The notes under the pieces are model-generated. The model was given only the letters and a program-made list of their open reading frames with translations, was not told the DNA's origin and did no database searches. A program made the translations under genes and the position numbers. A stretch of 64,000 bases of DNA from Bog-473 sp963800725 (GTDB lineage Bacteria > Actinomycetota > Acidimicrobiia > Acidimicrobiales > RAAP-2). The stretch lies in contig CAWDCE010000019.1 of the NCBI GenBank assembly GCA_963800725.1, positions 1 to 64,000 on the forward strand, in the 5' to 3' direction. Below, piece by piece: positions 1-9,408 of the stretch (its first letter is position 1; every line of letters begins with the position of its first letter).

Positions 1-675
1 CCTGTAGTTGTCGGCGAGGCGGGTGAATCGGCGCATCCCCATCCGCATCGTGAGGTTCTGGCGCTCGACGTAGCTGGTCGAGATTGCTCGGGGTCAGGGT
101 CGCCGGTCATGATCCGCACCTCGATGCCCGTGCAAACCGGCGGGCTGTAGCGTGCGCTCGGGGGCGTCGGTGCCCCTCGCCGTACAGCTTGATGAGTTGG
201 CGAAATCCACGCGTGTCTGCGCCAAACAGGGGTCGATCACGTCAGGTAGGGCCGAGGCCGTCCGTGGTGATCTGAACCCGGCCGGGCCGGAGGCGGCACT
301 TGAGGTCTGCCAGGAAGTGTAGCGTCGCCGGTTGGCTCGCTCACCGACCAGCCAGGAGGGGACGAGCTTGGTGTCGGCGTCGATGGCCGTCCACGTCCAT
401 ACGTCGCCGTAGCCGAAGGTGTCCTCGTGCTCTAGGGGGACGTTCTTTTGCTTGGAGTAGCAGAAGGCCCAAATCTCGTCGCACTCGATAATGTAGCAGT
501 TGAGGTTGCGCAGAGTTCCCGTCCTGGTACTCGGAGCACGCTGCCCCCAGGTCGCCCAGCAGCTTGACGATGGTGTTCTTCGCGACCCGGTGATCCGGAC
601 GATGGCCCGGATGCTCATGCCCTCGACCAGGCAAGCGATGACCTGGCCCCGCCGCCCGGTGCTCAACCTGTTCAT
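1..675 (-). mobile_element. IS1-type transposase remnant, frameshifted and cut by the window edge
   Basis: Reading leftwards from an ATG at 675, the pieces of an IS1-like transposase appear in order: an N-terminal helix-turn-helix-like start (MNRLSTGRRGQVIACL), a segment with KNTIVKLLGDLG, then CDEIWAFCYSKQKNVP and WTWTAIDADTKLVPSWLVGE, which carries the DDE-type acidic residues, and finally SYVERQNLTMRMGMRRFTRL at the left edge. The pieces lie in different frames, with breaks near 560 and 340, so no single product can be made as written. The gene continues off the window. The family call rests on remembered conserved blocks. I could not define the terminal inverted repeats. It marks the lower-GC patch at the left end as mobile DNA. 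Confidence 0.75.
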
Positions 676-760
676 AATGACCATTATGCTTGACCGATCC
701 TGAAGAGTCAAGATGAAATCCTTCATAAAACGTCACCCATTCTCTACGAACGTGTGTACG

Positions 761-776
761 ATGTCCATATGGACAT
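761..776. promoter_or_regulatory. Perfect 16-bp palindrome at the start of the XRE/ImmA two-gene unit
   Basis: ATGTCCATATGGACAT is its own reverse complement and overlaps the candidate start codons of the next gene (GTG 754, ATG 769, ATG 775). XRE-type repressors commonly bind palindromes of this size at their own promoters. That the XRE protein encoded downstream binds here is inference. Confidence 0.5.
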
Positions 777-1398
777 GTCCTCCGCAAAACGGCGTCTTGA
801 GCCTCTTCATGAGGGCCTCGCTCAGGCTCATCTCAATGTCACCGCAAAGTGGCGCAAGCTCAACGAGGAGTACCCCGAATGGACGCTCCCGTTCGATGCC
901 GGTGAACGAGCGCAGCAGCTTCACTCGCACGTGTGCCTCGAAGTCGCCACACTGGCCGAAGAGTGGGCTGATGACGTTTTTGCCACAAAGGCGCTTGACT
1001 TCTTCGCATTGAGCGTCGGGGGAAACATGCTGGTCCGCTTTAAGCACCTGGGGTTGAGCGGCCCTCAGAATTATCCGACCAAGCAACAGAAGAACCTCGC
1101 CAAGCAGCTCTACGACGACGACATGCTTGCCGCACTTCGCCTCGCCGGTATATCTGAGCCCCCTACGCTGCTGACTTGCGGATATCGCCTTGAGGCTGAT
1201 GGCATGACGGTGGCGAGTGTCGCAGTTCGTTGGGATATGAAGTTCCACCCATCTTGGGAATATCCGATCTACGGTGAGACCGTGTCAGCAGTTGAGCCGT
1301 TGCGGTTTGAGGAGATGCCCAATGAATCGCCAGCGCGTTTGCGGTCAAAGATCGTCAAGGCTGACGAGGAGAGCGAGGAGGGAGGGGGAGAAAGTTGA
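769..1398 (+). CDS. Uncharacterised protein coupled to an XRE/ImmA-IrrE gene
   Basis: About 209 residues, rich in charged helices, with no domain I recognise, no signal peptide and no membrane segment. It ends in an acidic tail (EESEEGGGES). Its stop TGA overlaps the TTG start of the following XRE/ImmA-IrrE gene, so the two are probably translationally coupled. Possible starts are GTG 754, ATG 769 and ATG 775; none has a clear ribosome binding site. I chose 769 because it sits centrally in a perfect palindrome. Pairs of a small unknown protein with an HTH-metallopeptidase protein are known in toxin-antitoxin and phage-defence contexts (for example RosmerTA). Whether this gene is the toxin is inference. 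GC is visibly lower than in the chromosome to the right. Confidence 0.6.
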   Translation: MDMSSAKRRLEPLHEGLAQAHLNVTAKWRKLNEEYPEWTLPFDAGERAQQLHSHVCLEVATLAEEWADDVFATKALDFFALSVGGNMLVRFKHLGLSGPQNYPTKQQKNLAKQLYDDDMLAALRLAGISEPPTLLTCGYRLEADGMTVASVAVRWDMKFHPSWEYPIYGETVSAVEPLRFEEMPNESPARLRSKIVKADEESEEGGGES

Positions 1399-2501
1399 CG
1401 CCGATTCTTGATGAAGACGAATTGCATTCTTCAACCCCGAGATCCTGATTTCCGCCAGAGAGGCCCGCGGTCGCACTCAAGAAGAAGTTGCTATTGCGGC
1501 TGGTTTGACTCAAGGGATGATCTCGAAGGCTGAAAACGGCGTGACGCCGCTCACTACCGCACAGATAGATGCCATTGCGGTTTTCCTTGAGTTTCCCGCC
1601 AGTCTCTTTACGGAGCCTGACCGGATCCGAAGTGGCGCGAGTGCATGTCTGTACCACCGGAAGCGAAAGACGCTGCCCGCCAAGCTGCTTACTCGGCTGC
1701 AAGACGCGAATGTATCTCTCGACACTTCACGCAGACCGGCTTTTGCGTGATTTTGATATTGATACTGTTCGCCAGTTCCACACGATGGACATTGATGAAT
1801 ACGACGGTTCTCCAACAGAAGTGGCGCGCGCTATGCGGTCAGCGTGGCGTGTCCCGAAGGGGCCAATCCACAATCTGACCTCACTCATTGAGTCGGCCGG
1901 TGGAGTAATCATGACCGCCCCGTTTGGAACAAGAAAGCTCTTTGGTATGAGCTGTTGGAGCAAGGTTGGCAGGCCGTTCTTCTACATGAATGAGGAAATG
2001 CCTACGGCCGATCTGCGTTGGACCCTGGCACACGAGTTGGGGCATCTGACTATGCACGCCGGTGCGCCAAATGGTGATCCCGAAGTGGAGGCAGACGAGT
2101 TCGCCGCCGAGTTTCTATGTCCAAGATTGGAGATTCGTCCCCAGCTCCTGGATCTCTCGTTCGATCGCCTGCCCAACCTCAAAGCGTATTGGCGCGTCTC
2201 AATGAAGACGCTTATCCGAAGAGCGGAGAAGTTGGACGCGATTCCTCAGAAGCGGGCAGTCAGCCTCTACAAGCAGTACAGCGCAAGACGATATTCGGTC
2301 AGCGAACCATACGGCCTTTCTCCCGAGCCTCCGACGCTGTTCCGCGAGGCGCTGCGCATTCACTTCGATGACCACCACTATTCGGTCGAAGATTTGGCAG
2401 AAGTCGCCAGGATGAACCCCAGCGAGTTTGAGGTTCAGGTAGTGCGCGGTATCGCCCCCCGGCGAAACGGAAATGTTGTCCAGTTATTTGGGACTGGTTG
2501 A
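1395..2501 (+). CDS. XRE-family regulator fused to ImmA/IrrE metallopeptidase (frameshifted)
   Basis: The N-terminal part carries an XRE helix-turn-helix (RTQEEVAIAAGLTQGMISKA). The C-terminal half is an ImmA/IrrE (COG2856) zinc peptidase with the HExxH motif in AHELGHLTMHA near 2030 and a downstream acidic EADEFAAEFL helix. These proteins act as repressors or antitoxins that can be inactivated by proteolysis. Two frame breaks interrupt it: near 1428, where one missing T in CATTCTTC would restore ELHFFNPE, and near 1705. The TTG start at 1395 overlaps the upstream stop. Both breaks sit between well-preserved segments, so sequence error is more likely than decay. Confidence 0.75.
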
Positions 2502-2738
2502 ACCCTTTTCCCATCGAGCATCAGCGGCCTTCTTGGCGATCTCGGAACGCTCCTCAGCCGTGAGCTTCTCAGCCCGGGCCTTCCCACCTTTCTTCCCACC
2601 CAACCGGCCCAGCTCGACCGCAGCGGGGTTCTTGCCCTCGTAGGGGTCGTCGCCGGTGTCGTCAGGGTCGGTACTCTGGGAGACGATTGCCGCCGCCATG
2701 GAGTTCACATCGCGTGGCTTGCTTGACCGCTTGGGCAT
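2484..2738 (-). CDS. Small basic protein with a GGKKGGKARA motif
   Basis: 84 residues from ATG 2738. The N-terminus is disordered and acidic (DPDDTGDDPYEGKN). The C-terminus has GRLGGKKGGKARAEKL followed by an alpha-helical SEIAKKAADARW, a pattern common in short proteins of mobile elements and plasmids. It is highly charged and may bind nucleic acid, but no function is established. It lies convergent to the XRE/ImmA gene, overlapping it by 18 bp, and next to the junction with the interrupted decarboxylase, so it probably belongs to the mobile patch. Confidence 0.6.
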   Translation of the reverse strand: MPKRSSKPRDVNSMAAAIVSQSTDPDDTGDDPYEGKNPAAVELGRLGGKKGGKARAEKLTAEERSEIAKKAADARWEKGSTSPK

Positions 2739-2785
2739 ACCACCAGCGTATAGATCAATCCGTTCGGTGGCTAGGCACGACGATT

Positions 2786-3385
2786 TCAAACTGACCCACT
2801 ACCGACGACACCGTGGGGGTAGGTCGGTGCCGACCCGACCACCATGATTGTCGTGTCGGTACAGGCGTCCGCCATGGCGGACACGTCGGCTCGCAGATCC
2901 GGGCCGACGGGGACCCGGATCAACTCGACGTCGAAATAGTCGGCCGCTTTGGTGAAGGCCGCATGCGCGCTCTCGGCGACGACGACCTGGGGGAACCTGA
3001 TCCCGCGGTCTTGGCGCGCGACGTCGCGGGCGGTTTTGACGGCCTGGAGCAGGCTTTCGGTGCCCCCTGAGGTCAGGTACCCCTCGACGCCGCCGCCCGC
3101 GGCCGGGTCGTTCGCCCCCAACAAGGTGGCGGTGTTGGCGACGATGTCGTGTTGCATGATCCCAATGCTCGGGAAGGCCAACACGTTGAGGCCGTTCTCG
3201 GCGCTGTAGAGCGAGAGCGCGTCGGCGAGCATTTCGTGGACGTCGTCGCCGGCGGAATAGACCAGGCTGAAGACCCGGCCCCCGCGCCAGTCCTGGTCGC
3301 CCTCTTTGAGGTGGAGCAGCCTTTGCATGACCTCGCCCCGGGCCAGTCCGTGTTCGGGCATCGGGGTATGGGCGAGAGCGGCCAT
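2786..3385 (-). pseudogene. PLP-dependent decarboxylase (sphingosine-phosphate-lyase type), C-terminus lost
   Basis: The 5' part of a group II PLP-dependent decarboxylase or lyase is clear: GRVFSLVYSAGDDVHEML, EGYLTSGGTESLLQAVKTAR for PLP-phosphate binding, and ESAHAAFTKAADYF with the ring-stacking His. Similarity runs to GSAPTYPHGVV near 2815 and then stops. Family members are about 450-500 residues and carry the Schiff-base lysine in the missing half, so this 199-residue product cannot be active. The break coincides with the change to lower-GC mobile sequence on the left. The start ATG at 3385 lies 5 bp after the stop of the dioxygenase gene, so the two once formed an operon. Confidence 0.75.
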
Positions 3386-3390
3386 GGGTC

Positions 3391-4314
3391 CTATTCCACC
3401 AGGTTGTACAGACTCGAGTCGCCTTCGAGCGCCACGCTCGGGCGGCCGTCGAGACCGAACACCTCGGTGCCGGCGGTGGTCACGCGCTGCATGCGGCGAT
3501 GCTCGTCGCCGTAGTCGTAGATGGCGTAGTGCTGGGTCGAGCGGTTGTCCCAGATGGCGACGTCACCCACTTGCCAGGTCCAGCGCACCGTGTTCTCGGG
3601 TCGGGTGACATAGGAACCGAGCATCCGCAAGAGGTCCACTGATTCCGCGGCGTTGTGCCCGACGAGGCGATACGCGAATCCACCGAGCAAGAGCGCCCGC
3701 TCGCCGGTCTCTGGGTGGACGTGCACCACCGGGTGCTCGGTCTCGAACACCTCGGAGACGAATGCCGCCAGATTGGCCAGGCGGACCTCACCGATCTTGG
3801 CCCGAAGTGCCACGACATCGGGCCGCCCGTAGTCGTGGCCGTTGGAGTGCACGGCTCGCAGGCCGTCCGCCAGTTGCCGCAGATCGTCAGGCAGGTCGGC
3901 GTAGGCAGCCACGGTGTTGGCCCACAACGTGTCGCCGCCGACTTCTGGGAGCACCAGGGCTCGCAACACCGAGAACATGGGAGGGCGGTCGACGAAGGTC
4001 ACATCGGTGTGCCAGTGATTTGCCGCACCGCCGGCCAGCGAATCGAGATCCAAGATCAGCTCCTCACCGTCGACCTCGGGCAGGGTCGGGTGACCTTGGG
4101 TCAGTGGACCCAGGCGACGGGCGAAGTCGATCTGCTCGCGGGCGCTCAAGTCTTGGTGGCGGATGAACACGACCCGGTGGGCCAAGAGGGCGGCCCGCAC
4201 CGCAGCGACCTGGCCGTCGGTAGCGTCGCGGAAGGACACTCCGCCGAGCTCGGCCCCGATGCGCACGCTCAGACGTCGCACCGTAACGGCGGCCGCCACC
4301 TCGTCGATTGCCAT
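3391..4314 (-). CDS. TauD/TfdA-family Fe(II)/2-oxoglutarate dioxygenase
   Basis: 307 residues, the normal length for the taurine/2,4-D dioxygenase family. These enzymes couple 2-oxoglutarate decarboxylation to hydroxylation of a sulfonate, aryloxyacid or similar acid; the substrate here is unknown. The iron triad is visible: H102 and D104 in NHWHTDVTF and the distal H262 in RSTQHYAI, with arginines in EHRRMQRV that bind 2-oxoglutarate. The ATG at 4314 is preceded by GAGGAGG at good spacing. It is followed directly by the truncated PLP decarboxylase. Confidence 0.85.
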   Translation of the reverse strand: MAIDEVAAAVTVRRLSVRIGAELGGVSFRDATDGQVAAVRAALLAHRVVFIRHQDLSAREQIDFARRLGPLTQGHPTLPEVDGEELILDLDSLAGGAANHWHTDVTFVDRPPMFSVLRALVLPEVGGDTLWANTVAAYADLPDDLRQLADGLRAVHSNGHDYGRPDVVALRAKIGEVRLANLAAFVSEVFETEHPVVHVHPETGERALLLGGFAYRLVGHNAAESVDLLRMLGSYVTRPENTVRWTWQVGDVAIWDNRSTQHYAIYDYGDEHRRMQRVTTAGTEVFGLDGRPSVALEGDSSLYNLVE

Positions 4315-4541
4315 GCCTGCCTCCTCAAGCGCGCCCGTCGGGTGCGACGGGTTTCGCAATTCTCTGCTCAATTCAGTCTGATTTGCAGTGTAGGCGGCTG
4401 GCCCGAACGATGTCCGGCGCAAGGTGAGCGGGGCCGGCCGCTAGCTTGTCCCCCGGGCAAGGGAGATCACATGGCACCGTCGAGGGGACCGAGCGTGCAA
4501 CGGGTATCGAAGGCAGAGGCGCCGGCGATGGTGGACCCCTC

Positions 4542-5314
4542 GTGAGCCTGCTCGGCCTCGAGGGCAAGGTGACCGTGATCACCGGCGCCGCCGCGGGAAT
4601 CGGCGCCGCGCAACGGCTCGACTCTTCGCAGCCCAAGGTGCGGTCCTCGCGTTGTGCGATCGCGACGCCACACTCCTTGAAGGTTCCGGGCCGATGCGCT
4701 CTTTGCTCGACGTGCGCGACTCGGACACGCTGCGTGCGCGTTCGTCCATGATGTCGCCGAGGCGTTCGGCCGCATCGACGTGGTGATCAACAATGCCGGT
4801 GGCACATTTGCCGCGCCCTTGCTCGACGTGTCGACGAAGGGCGAGGCCGCGCTGATCGCCGAGAACTTCACCCAGGTCACCCACCTGGTGCGCGAGACGG
4901 TGCCGCACATGGGCCAGGGCGCCTCGATCGTCAACGTGACCACCATCGAGGCGCACCGGGCCGCACCGGGCTTCGCGGTCTACGCAGCCATGAAGGCCGG
5001 GCAGGCCAACTTGACCAAGTCCTTGGCCCTCGAACTCGCCCCTCGGGGGATTCGGGTCAACGCGCTGGCACCCGACGCCATGCGCAGCGAGGGAGTCACC
5101 GCCCTCGGCGGCGCGGCTAGCCAAGAGCGGCGTGCCCTATCGCACCAGCGGCGTACCGCCCATTGGCCGCTACGGCACGCCCGACGACGCGGCCGGGGGG
5201 ATTGCCTATCTGGCCAGCGATCTGGCCCGCTTCGTGACTGGAATCACCTTGCACGTCGACGGGGGGAACATGGCCGCAGGGGGTTGGATCCGCACCGACC
5301 TCGCGGCTGAGTAA
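4542..5314 (+). CDS. Short-chain dehydrogenase/reductase (three frame breaks)
   Basis: A classical SDR spread over different frames: GKVTVITGAAAGIGA is the N-terminal dinucleotide motif, then VVINNAGGTFA (NNAG), YAAMKAGQANL with the YxxxK active site, and IRVNALAPDAM. The C-terminus has FVTGITLHVDGGNMAAGG. The frame breaks fall near 4610, 4740 and 5118; joining the frames gives an uninterrupted SDR of about 257 residues. GTG 4542 is the likely start. Substrate unknown; the setting suggests fatty-acid or steroid alcohol oxidation. It could be a true pseudogene, but the conserved motifs and the many similar breaks in the window favour sequence error. Confidence 0.7.
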
Positions 5315-5344
5315 ACGTGCTGCGGGCCGAGCGGACGCGTGCGG

Positions 5345-6817
5345 CTATGACGTCCAGATGAGGGCCTGGGGTTCTGAGTAGGCGAGGAGCCCGAAGTCGC
5401 CGCCGTCCCGGCCGACGCCACTCATCTTGAATCCACCGAACGGCGCGTCGTGATTGCGCTGCGCGGTGTTGATGCCGACGTGGCCGGCCTGGAGCTGCTT
5501 GGCGGCCCGCATGGCCCGGGCGCCGTCCTTGGAAAAGACGTAGTCATAGAGGCCGAACTCGGTGTCGTTGGCAATCGCGATGCCCTCGTCGTCGTCGTCG
5601 AAGGGGATCAAGGTGATGACCGGACCGAAGATCTCCTCACGGGCGACCCGCATCGTGTTGTCGCCCGTGATGAGGGTCGGGGCCACGTAGAAGCCCTTGG
5701 GCAGATCGGCTGGGCGTTCGCCGCCGATGATGACTTCGCCGCCGTCGTCCGCGGCGGTGGCGATGTGGGCTTCGATGCGACCACGCTGTGCGGCTGAGAT
5801 GACCGGACCGATGATCGTCGCGGTGTCGGTCGGGTCGCCGACCTTGAGGAAGCCCGCCATCTGGACGAGTCCGTCACGGACCTGGTCGAAGAGGCTGCGG
5901 TGGACCACGGCGCGGGTGGGTGCGGTGCAGATCTGGCCCGAATGAAAGGACCAGGTCGACCCGATGCAGCCAATGGCGGCCTTGACGTCGGCGTCGTCGA
6001 AGACGACACACGCGCCCTTTCCGCCGAGTTCGAGCAGCAGGCGCTTCATGGTGCGCGCCCCCTTCTCGGCGATCGTCACGCCGACCTGGGTGGACCCGGT
6101 GAAGCTGAGGCAGTCGACGTCGTTCGAGTCAACCAGGGCCGCCGACGCGGTCGCACCGTTGCCGTTGACGAGGTTGACGACGCCCGGGGGGAACCCGACC
6201 TCGTCGAGGATCCGGACCAGTTCGACGATGGCGAGGGGGTCCTGGGGGGCTGGCTTGACCACGACCGTGTTCCCGGCCGCTAAGGCGGGAGCCACCTTGC
6301 CGGCCATATTGACCATGGGGAAGTTGTACGACGTGATGCAGGCCACGACCCCGAGGGGCTGGCGATTGATCATCCCGCCGATGATTCCCCCCGGGGCGAG
6401 GGGGGTGGCCTGGGCGGACTGGGGGAGGAGCGGGGTCTGGAGGACCTGGCGAGGGTCGCGGGCATAGCGCTCGAAGCGGTCGGCGGCGACGGGCACCTGC
6501 ATGCGCGAACCGACCGTCGCCGTGGCGCCGGTCTCGGCGATGACGAGGGGCAAGAGCTCAGCGGACTTGGCCCGAATGGCCGCAGCCGCAGCCAGCATCA
6601 GCTCGCTACGTTCCTCGACCGACAGGGCGGCCCACGCCGGCTGTGCTTCCTTGGCGGCGGCCGCGGCGGCCAATGCGTCCTGCGCGCTGGCGTTGGGGGC
6701 TTGGCCGACCACCGCTTCGGTGGCGGGGTTGATGATGTCGTAGGTGCCGTCGGAGGCCTCGACCCACTTCCCCCCGATCAAGAGTTGGTGTTCGTTGCGC
6801 TGGATGTTCTCGGCCAT
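5345..6817 (-). CDS. NAD(P)-dependent aldehyde dehydrogenase
   Basis: 490 residues, full length for the ALDH superfamily, oxidising an aldehyde to its acid in the cytosol. Visible features are TSYNFPMVNMAGKVAPALA, the glycine turn LSFTGSTQVG, the general base E263 in LLLELGGKGA and the nucleophile C297 in HSGQICTAPTR. It is monocistronic, divergent from the DUF35 gene to the right. A TGACG-N3-CGTCA palindrome sits about 32 bp upstream of the ATG and is probably an operator shared with other catabolic genes of the window. Substrate not predictable. Confidence 0.9.
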   Translation of the reverse strand: MAENIQRNEHQLLIGGKWVEASDGTYDIINPATEAVVGQAPNASAQDALAAAAAAKEAQPAWAALSVEERSELMLAAAAAIRAKSAELLPLVIAETGATATVGSRMQVPVAADRFERYARDPRQVLQTPLLPQSAQATPLAPGGIIGGMINRQPLGVVACITSYNFPMVNMAGKVAPALAAGNTVVVKPAPQDPLAIVELVRILDEVGFPPGVVNLVNGNGATASAALVDSNDVDCLSFTGSTQVGVTIAEKGARTMKRLLLELGGKGACVVFDDADVKAAIGCIGSTWSFHSGQICTAPTRAVVHRSLFDQVRDGLVQMAGFLKVGDPTDTATIIGPVISAAQRGRIEAHIATAADDGGEVIIGGERPADLPKGFYVAPTLITGDNTMRVAREEIFGPVITLIPFDDDDEGIAIANDTEFGLYDYVFSKDGARAMRAAKQLQAGHVGINTAQRNHDAPFGGFKMSGVGRDGGDFGLLAYSEPQALIWTS

Positions 6818-6848
6818 TTGTGCTCCCTCTCGGGCGAGGTCAGATGAT

Positions 6849-6863
6849 CTGACGGTGCGTCAC
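6849..6863. promoter_or_regulatory. Inverted repeat CTGACG-GTG-CGTCAC, putative operator
   Basis: Five-base arms TGACG and CGTCA around GTG, 32 bp upstream of the aldehyde dehydrogenase start in the ALDH/DUF35 divergent region. The same spaced palindrome occurs at 26211-26225 and 38717-38731, each upstream of a catabolic gene. Size and spacing fit a TetR-family operator; the regulator is not in this window as far as I can see. Confidence 0.5.
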
Positions 6864-6963
6864 ATATTGATCCCCCGAACGACGGGGCGCCAAAGGTGCA
6901 GGCCGGAGCCTATGGGCGGGCCCAGCCAGGTCGGGTTGGCCGCGGCGCCAGCGACGGGGAACA

Positions 6964-7449
6964 ATGGTTCTCATGGCGACGAAAACACCAGCTCCGTCAA
7001 CCGATGACTTCTTGGTCCCGCTCGGCGATGAAGAGTCCGACGGGTTCTGGGAGGGCACCGCACTGGGCGAATTGCGCATGCAGGCGTGCAGCTCGTGCGG
7101 TGCGTTGCGCTTCCCGCCCCGGGTCATGTGCCCGCACTGCCAATCCACGACACGCGAATGGCGCACGATGTCGGGTCGGGGGACCATCTGGTCGTTCGTG
7201 GTGCCCCATCCGCCCCTTTTGCCCGCCTATACCCCCTTTGCCCCCTTTCCCGTCATCGCGGTGACCCTCGACGAGGACCCCACCCTTCGTCTGGTGGGCA
7301 ATCTTCTCAACGATGCGAACGGGGCCATCAATGAGGTCGATCCCGGCTCGATCGACATCGGCGAGCCGGTCAAAGCGGTCTTCATGCGGCGTGTCCGACC
7401 CGATGGGACGGAACTCTTCTTGCCGGCCTGGGTGCGACCTCCAGACTGA
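6964..7449 (+). CDS. DUF35 zinc-ribbon/OB-fold protein
   Basis: 161 residues with the two-part DUF35 layout: a rubredoxin-like zinc ribbon (CSSCG and CPHCQS) followed by an OB fold beginning near RGTIWSFVV. Proteins of this family (for example ChsH2) partner acyl-CoA hydratases or thiolase-fold Ltp proteins and bind acyl-CoA. No partner gene is adjacent here, so the role is open. ATG 6973 is an alternative start. It diverges from the aldehyde dehydrogenase gene across the putative operator. Confidence 0.8.
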   Translation: MVLMATKTPAPSTDDFLVPLGDEESDGFWEGTALGELRMQACSSCGALRFPPRVMCPHCQSTTREWRTMSGRGTIWSFVVPHPPLLPAYTPFAPFPVIAVTLDEDPTLRLVGNLLNDANGAINEVDPGSIDIGEPVKAVFMRRVRPDGTELFLPAWVRPPD

Positions 7450-7530
7450 TTTTGTGCCTGAAATAGGCATTGCGGAATGGGGGGACGCATGGAAGACGCA
7501 TGAAGGACGCAATCCTGCGAACCTCTTGGC

Positions 7531-9408
7531 ATGAGGCACGAACCTGAAGTTGCAAAGACCGTCGCCGTCACTGACCCCGAGGTGGCGGCTGAATCCGCCG
7601 CGGCGCCGGCGGCGCCCCATGCGACGGCGCCGGCGGCGCCCCACGCGATGGACGGGGTGGTCGGCAATTCGATTCTCGGCACCGCCGACGTGTCTCGTGC
7701 CCAAGAGCGGCGACGCCGGATCCGCATGCGTCGCATCGTGGCGATCCTCGACCTCGTGCTCGGGTGGGTGGCCATCCGCATGCTGCTGGGTCGCTCGGTC
7801 CTCCCGAGCGTGCACTTTCCCCACTGGGTGGGCACGCTGGCGCCGGGGATCTTCATCATCTTGTTGCTCGGGCTGGTCATGGTCGGGCCGTTCCTCGGGG
7901 CCGGTCGTTCGCCGCACACGTTGATTCGCCCCGGTGAGACCACTGTTGGATTGGACGACGTCGTGGGCATCGACGGCATCAAGTCCGAAGTCGTCCGCTC
8001 CATCAACCTCTTCTTGGCGCACCAGACCTTTCGCGACGCCATGGGCGGCTCGTCGAGGCGCGGGGTCTTGTTCGAGGGGCCGCCCGGGACGGGCAAGACC
8101 TTCGTGGCCAAGGCCATGGCCAAAGAGGCCCACGTCCCCTTCCTCTTCGTGTCGGCCTCGGCCTTCCAGTCAATGTTCTACGGGCAGACGAACCGAAAGA
8201 TCCGGTCCTATTTCAAGCAGCTGCGCAAGTACGCCCGGACCGAGGGTGGCGCCATTGGTTTCATTGAAGAGATCGACGCCATCGGCGCATCCCGCCGTGG
8301 CATGGGCGCATCGGGTGGGAGCGAAGGCAACAGCGGGGTCGTCAACGAGTTGTTGGTCCAGCTCCAGTCCTTCGATGCCCCGACCCGCGGCCAACGTCTC
8401 AATGGCCTGTGGATCGACGCCATCAACCGCTACCTCCCGAGCGAGTGGCAGATGAAGAAGCCCAAGATCGTGCCGGCCAACGTGCTCATCGTCGGGGCCA
8501 CCAACCGCAGGGACGACCTCGACCCCGCGTTGATCCGTCCCGGTCGCTTCGACCGCTCCATCTTCTTCGGGCTGCCGGGCCGCCAGGCCCGCGCCGAGAT
8601 CGTCGCTTACTACCTGGGCAAGAAGGCGCACGCCGACGAGCTCGACGCCCACGGCGCCGCCGATGCCATTGCCGGGATGACGTTTGGGTACTCGCCCGCC
8701 TCCCTCGAGCGCCTCATGGACGAGGCCCTGGTCATGGCCCTGACGCATGGACGTTCCGCCATGACCATGGCCGACGTCGCCGAAGCCAAGATGCTCGTCG
8801 AGCTCGGGGTGACCGAGGTGTCGGTCTACACGCCCGACGAGAAGATCCGCGTGGCCACCCACGAGGCCGGCCACGCCACCGTGGCCTATTTCGTCGGACA
8901 GAGCCGCCAACTCGACGTGCTCTCCATCGTCAAGCGTCGCGATTCATTGGGGTTGCTGCAGCACTCCGACACCGAGGAGCGCTTCATGCAGAGCGCGAAC
9001 GAGCTGCGTGCCCTGATTCAGATCTGCATGGGCGGCATGGTGGCCGAAGAGCACTGGTTCGAGCATGTCTCGACAGGACCCGCCGGCGACCTGGCCACCG
9101 CAACCGCCATCGGGGCCCAGATGATCGGTGCCTGCGGCATGGGTGATTCCCTCATCTCGGTGGCCGCCACCGGCGACGGCATCGGGAGTACCGGCCTGGT
9201 GGACAAGGTGCTCGGCGACAAAGAGGCACGGACGCAGCTCGACGCGTTGCTCAACGCCTCCCGAGAGGCAGCTTCTGACATCGTCTCCGAGCACGCCGCC
9301 GTGGTCGAGGCGTTGCGTGACGCACTGATCGAGCGCGACGAATTGGTCGGGAGTGACATCAGCGACGTCATCGAGGCGTGCCTGGCTCGGACTACACCGC
9401 CACAATGA
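7531..9408 (+). CDS. FtsH-like membrane AAA+ zinc metalloprotease
   Basis: 625 residues. After an Ala/Pro-rich N-terminus come two hydrophobic segments (about 70-90 and 103-125), an AAA+ module with Walker A GPPGTGKT (183-190), the second region of homology ending in RPGRFDRSI, and an M41 peptidase domain with H444-E-A-G-H448. This is the FtsH layout: ATP-driven unfolding and degradation of membrane or soluble substrates. It differs from housekeeping FtsH in the Walker B, where FIEEIDAIG replaces the usual FIDEIDA, and in a long insert after the arginine-rich loop. It is probably a paralogue rather than the main FtsH. The 3' end overlaps the convergent reductase gene by 17 bp. Confidence 0.85.
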   Translation: MRHEPEVAKTVAVTDPEVAAESAAAPAAPHATAPAAPHAMDGVVGNSILGTADVSRAQERRRRIRMRRIVAILDLVLGWVAIRMLLGRSVLPSVHFPHWVGTLAPGIFIILLLGLVMVGPFLGAGRSPHTLIRPGETTVGLDDVVGIDGIKSEVVRSINLFLAHQTFRDAMGGSSRRGVLFEGPPGTGKTFVAKAMAKEAHVPFLFVSASAFQSMFYGQTNRKIRSYFKQLRKYARTEGGAIGFIEEIDAIGASRRGMGASGGSEGNSGVVNELLVQLQSFDAPTRGQRLNGLWIDAINRYLPSEWQMKKPKIVPANVLIVGATNRRDDLDPALIRPGRFDRSIFFGLPGRQARAEIVAYYLGKKAHADELDAHGAADAIAGMTFGYSPASLERLMDEALVMALTHGRSAMTMADVAEAKMLVELGVTEVSVYTPDEKIRVATHEAGHATVAYFVGQSRQLDVLSIVKRRDSLGLLQHSDTEERFMQSANELRALIQICMGGMVAEEHWFEHVSTGPAGDLATATAIGAQMIGACGMGDSLISVAATGDGIGSTGLVDKVLGDKEARTQLDALLNASREAASDIVSEHAAVVEALRDALIERDELVGSDISDVIEACLARTTPPQ

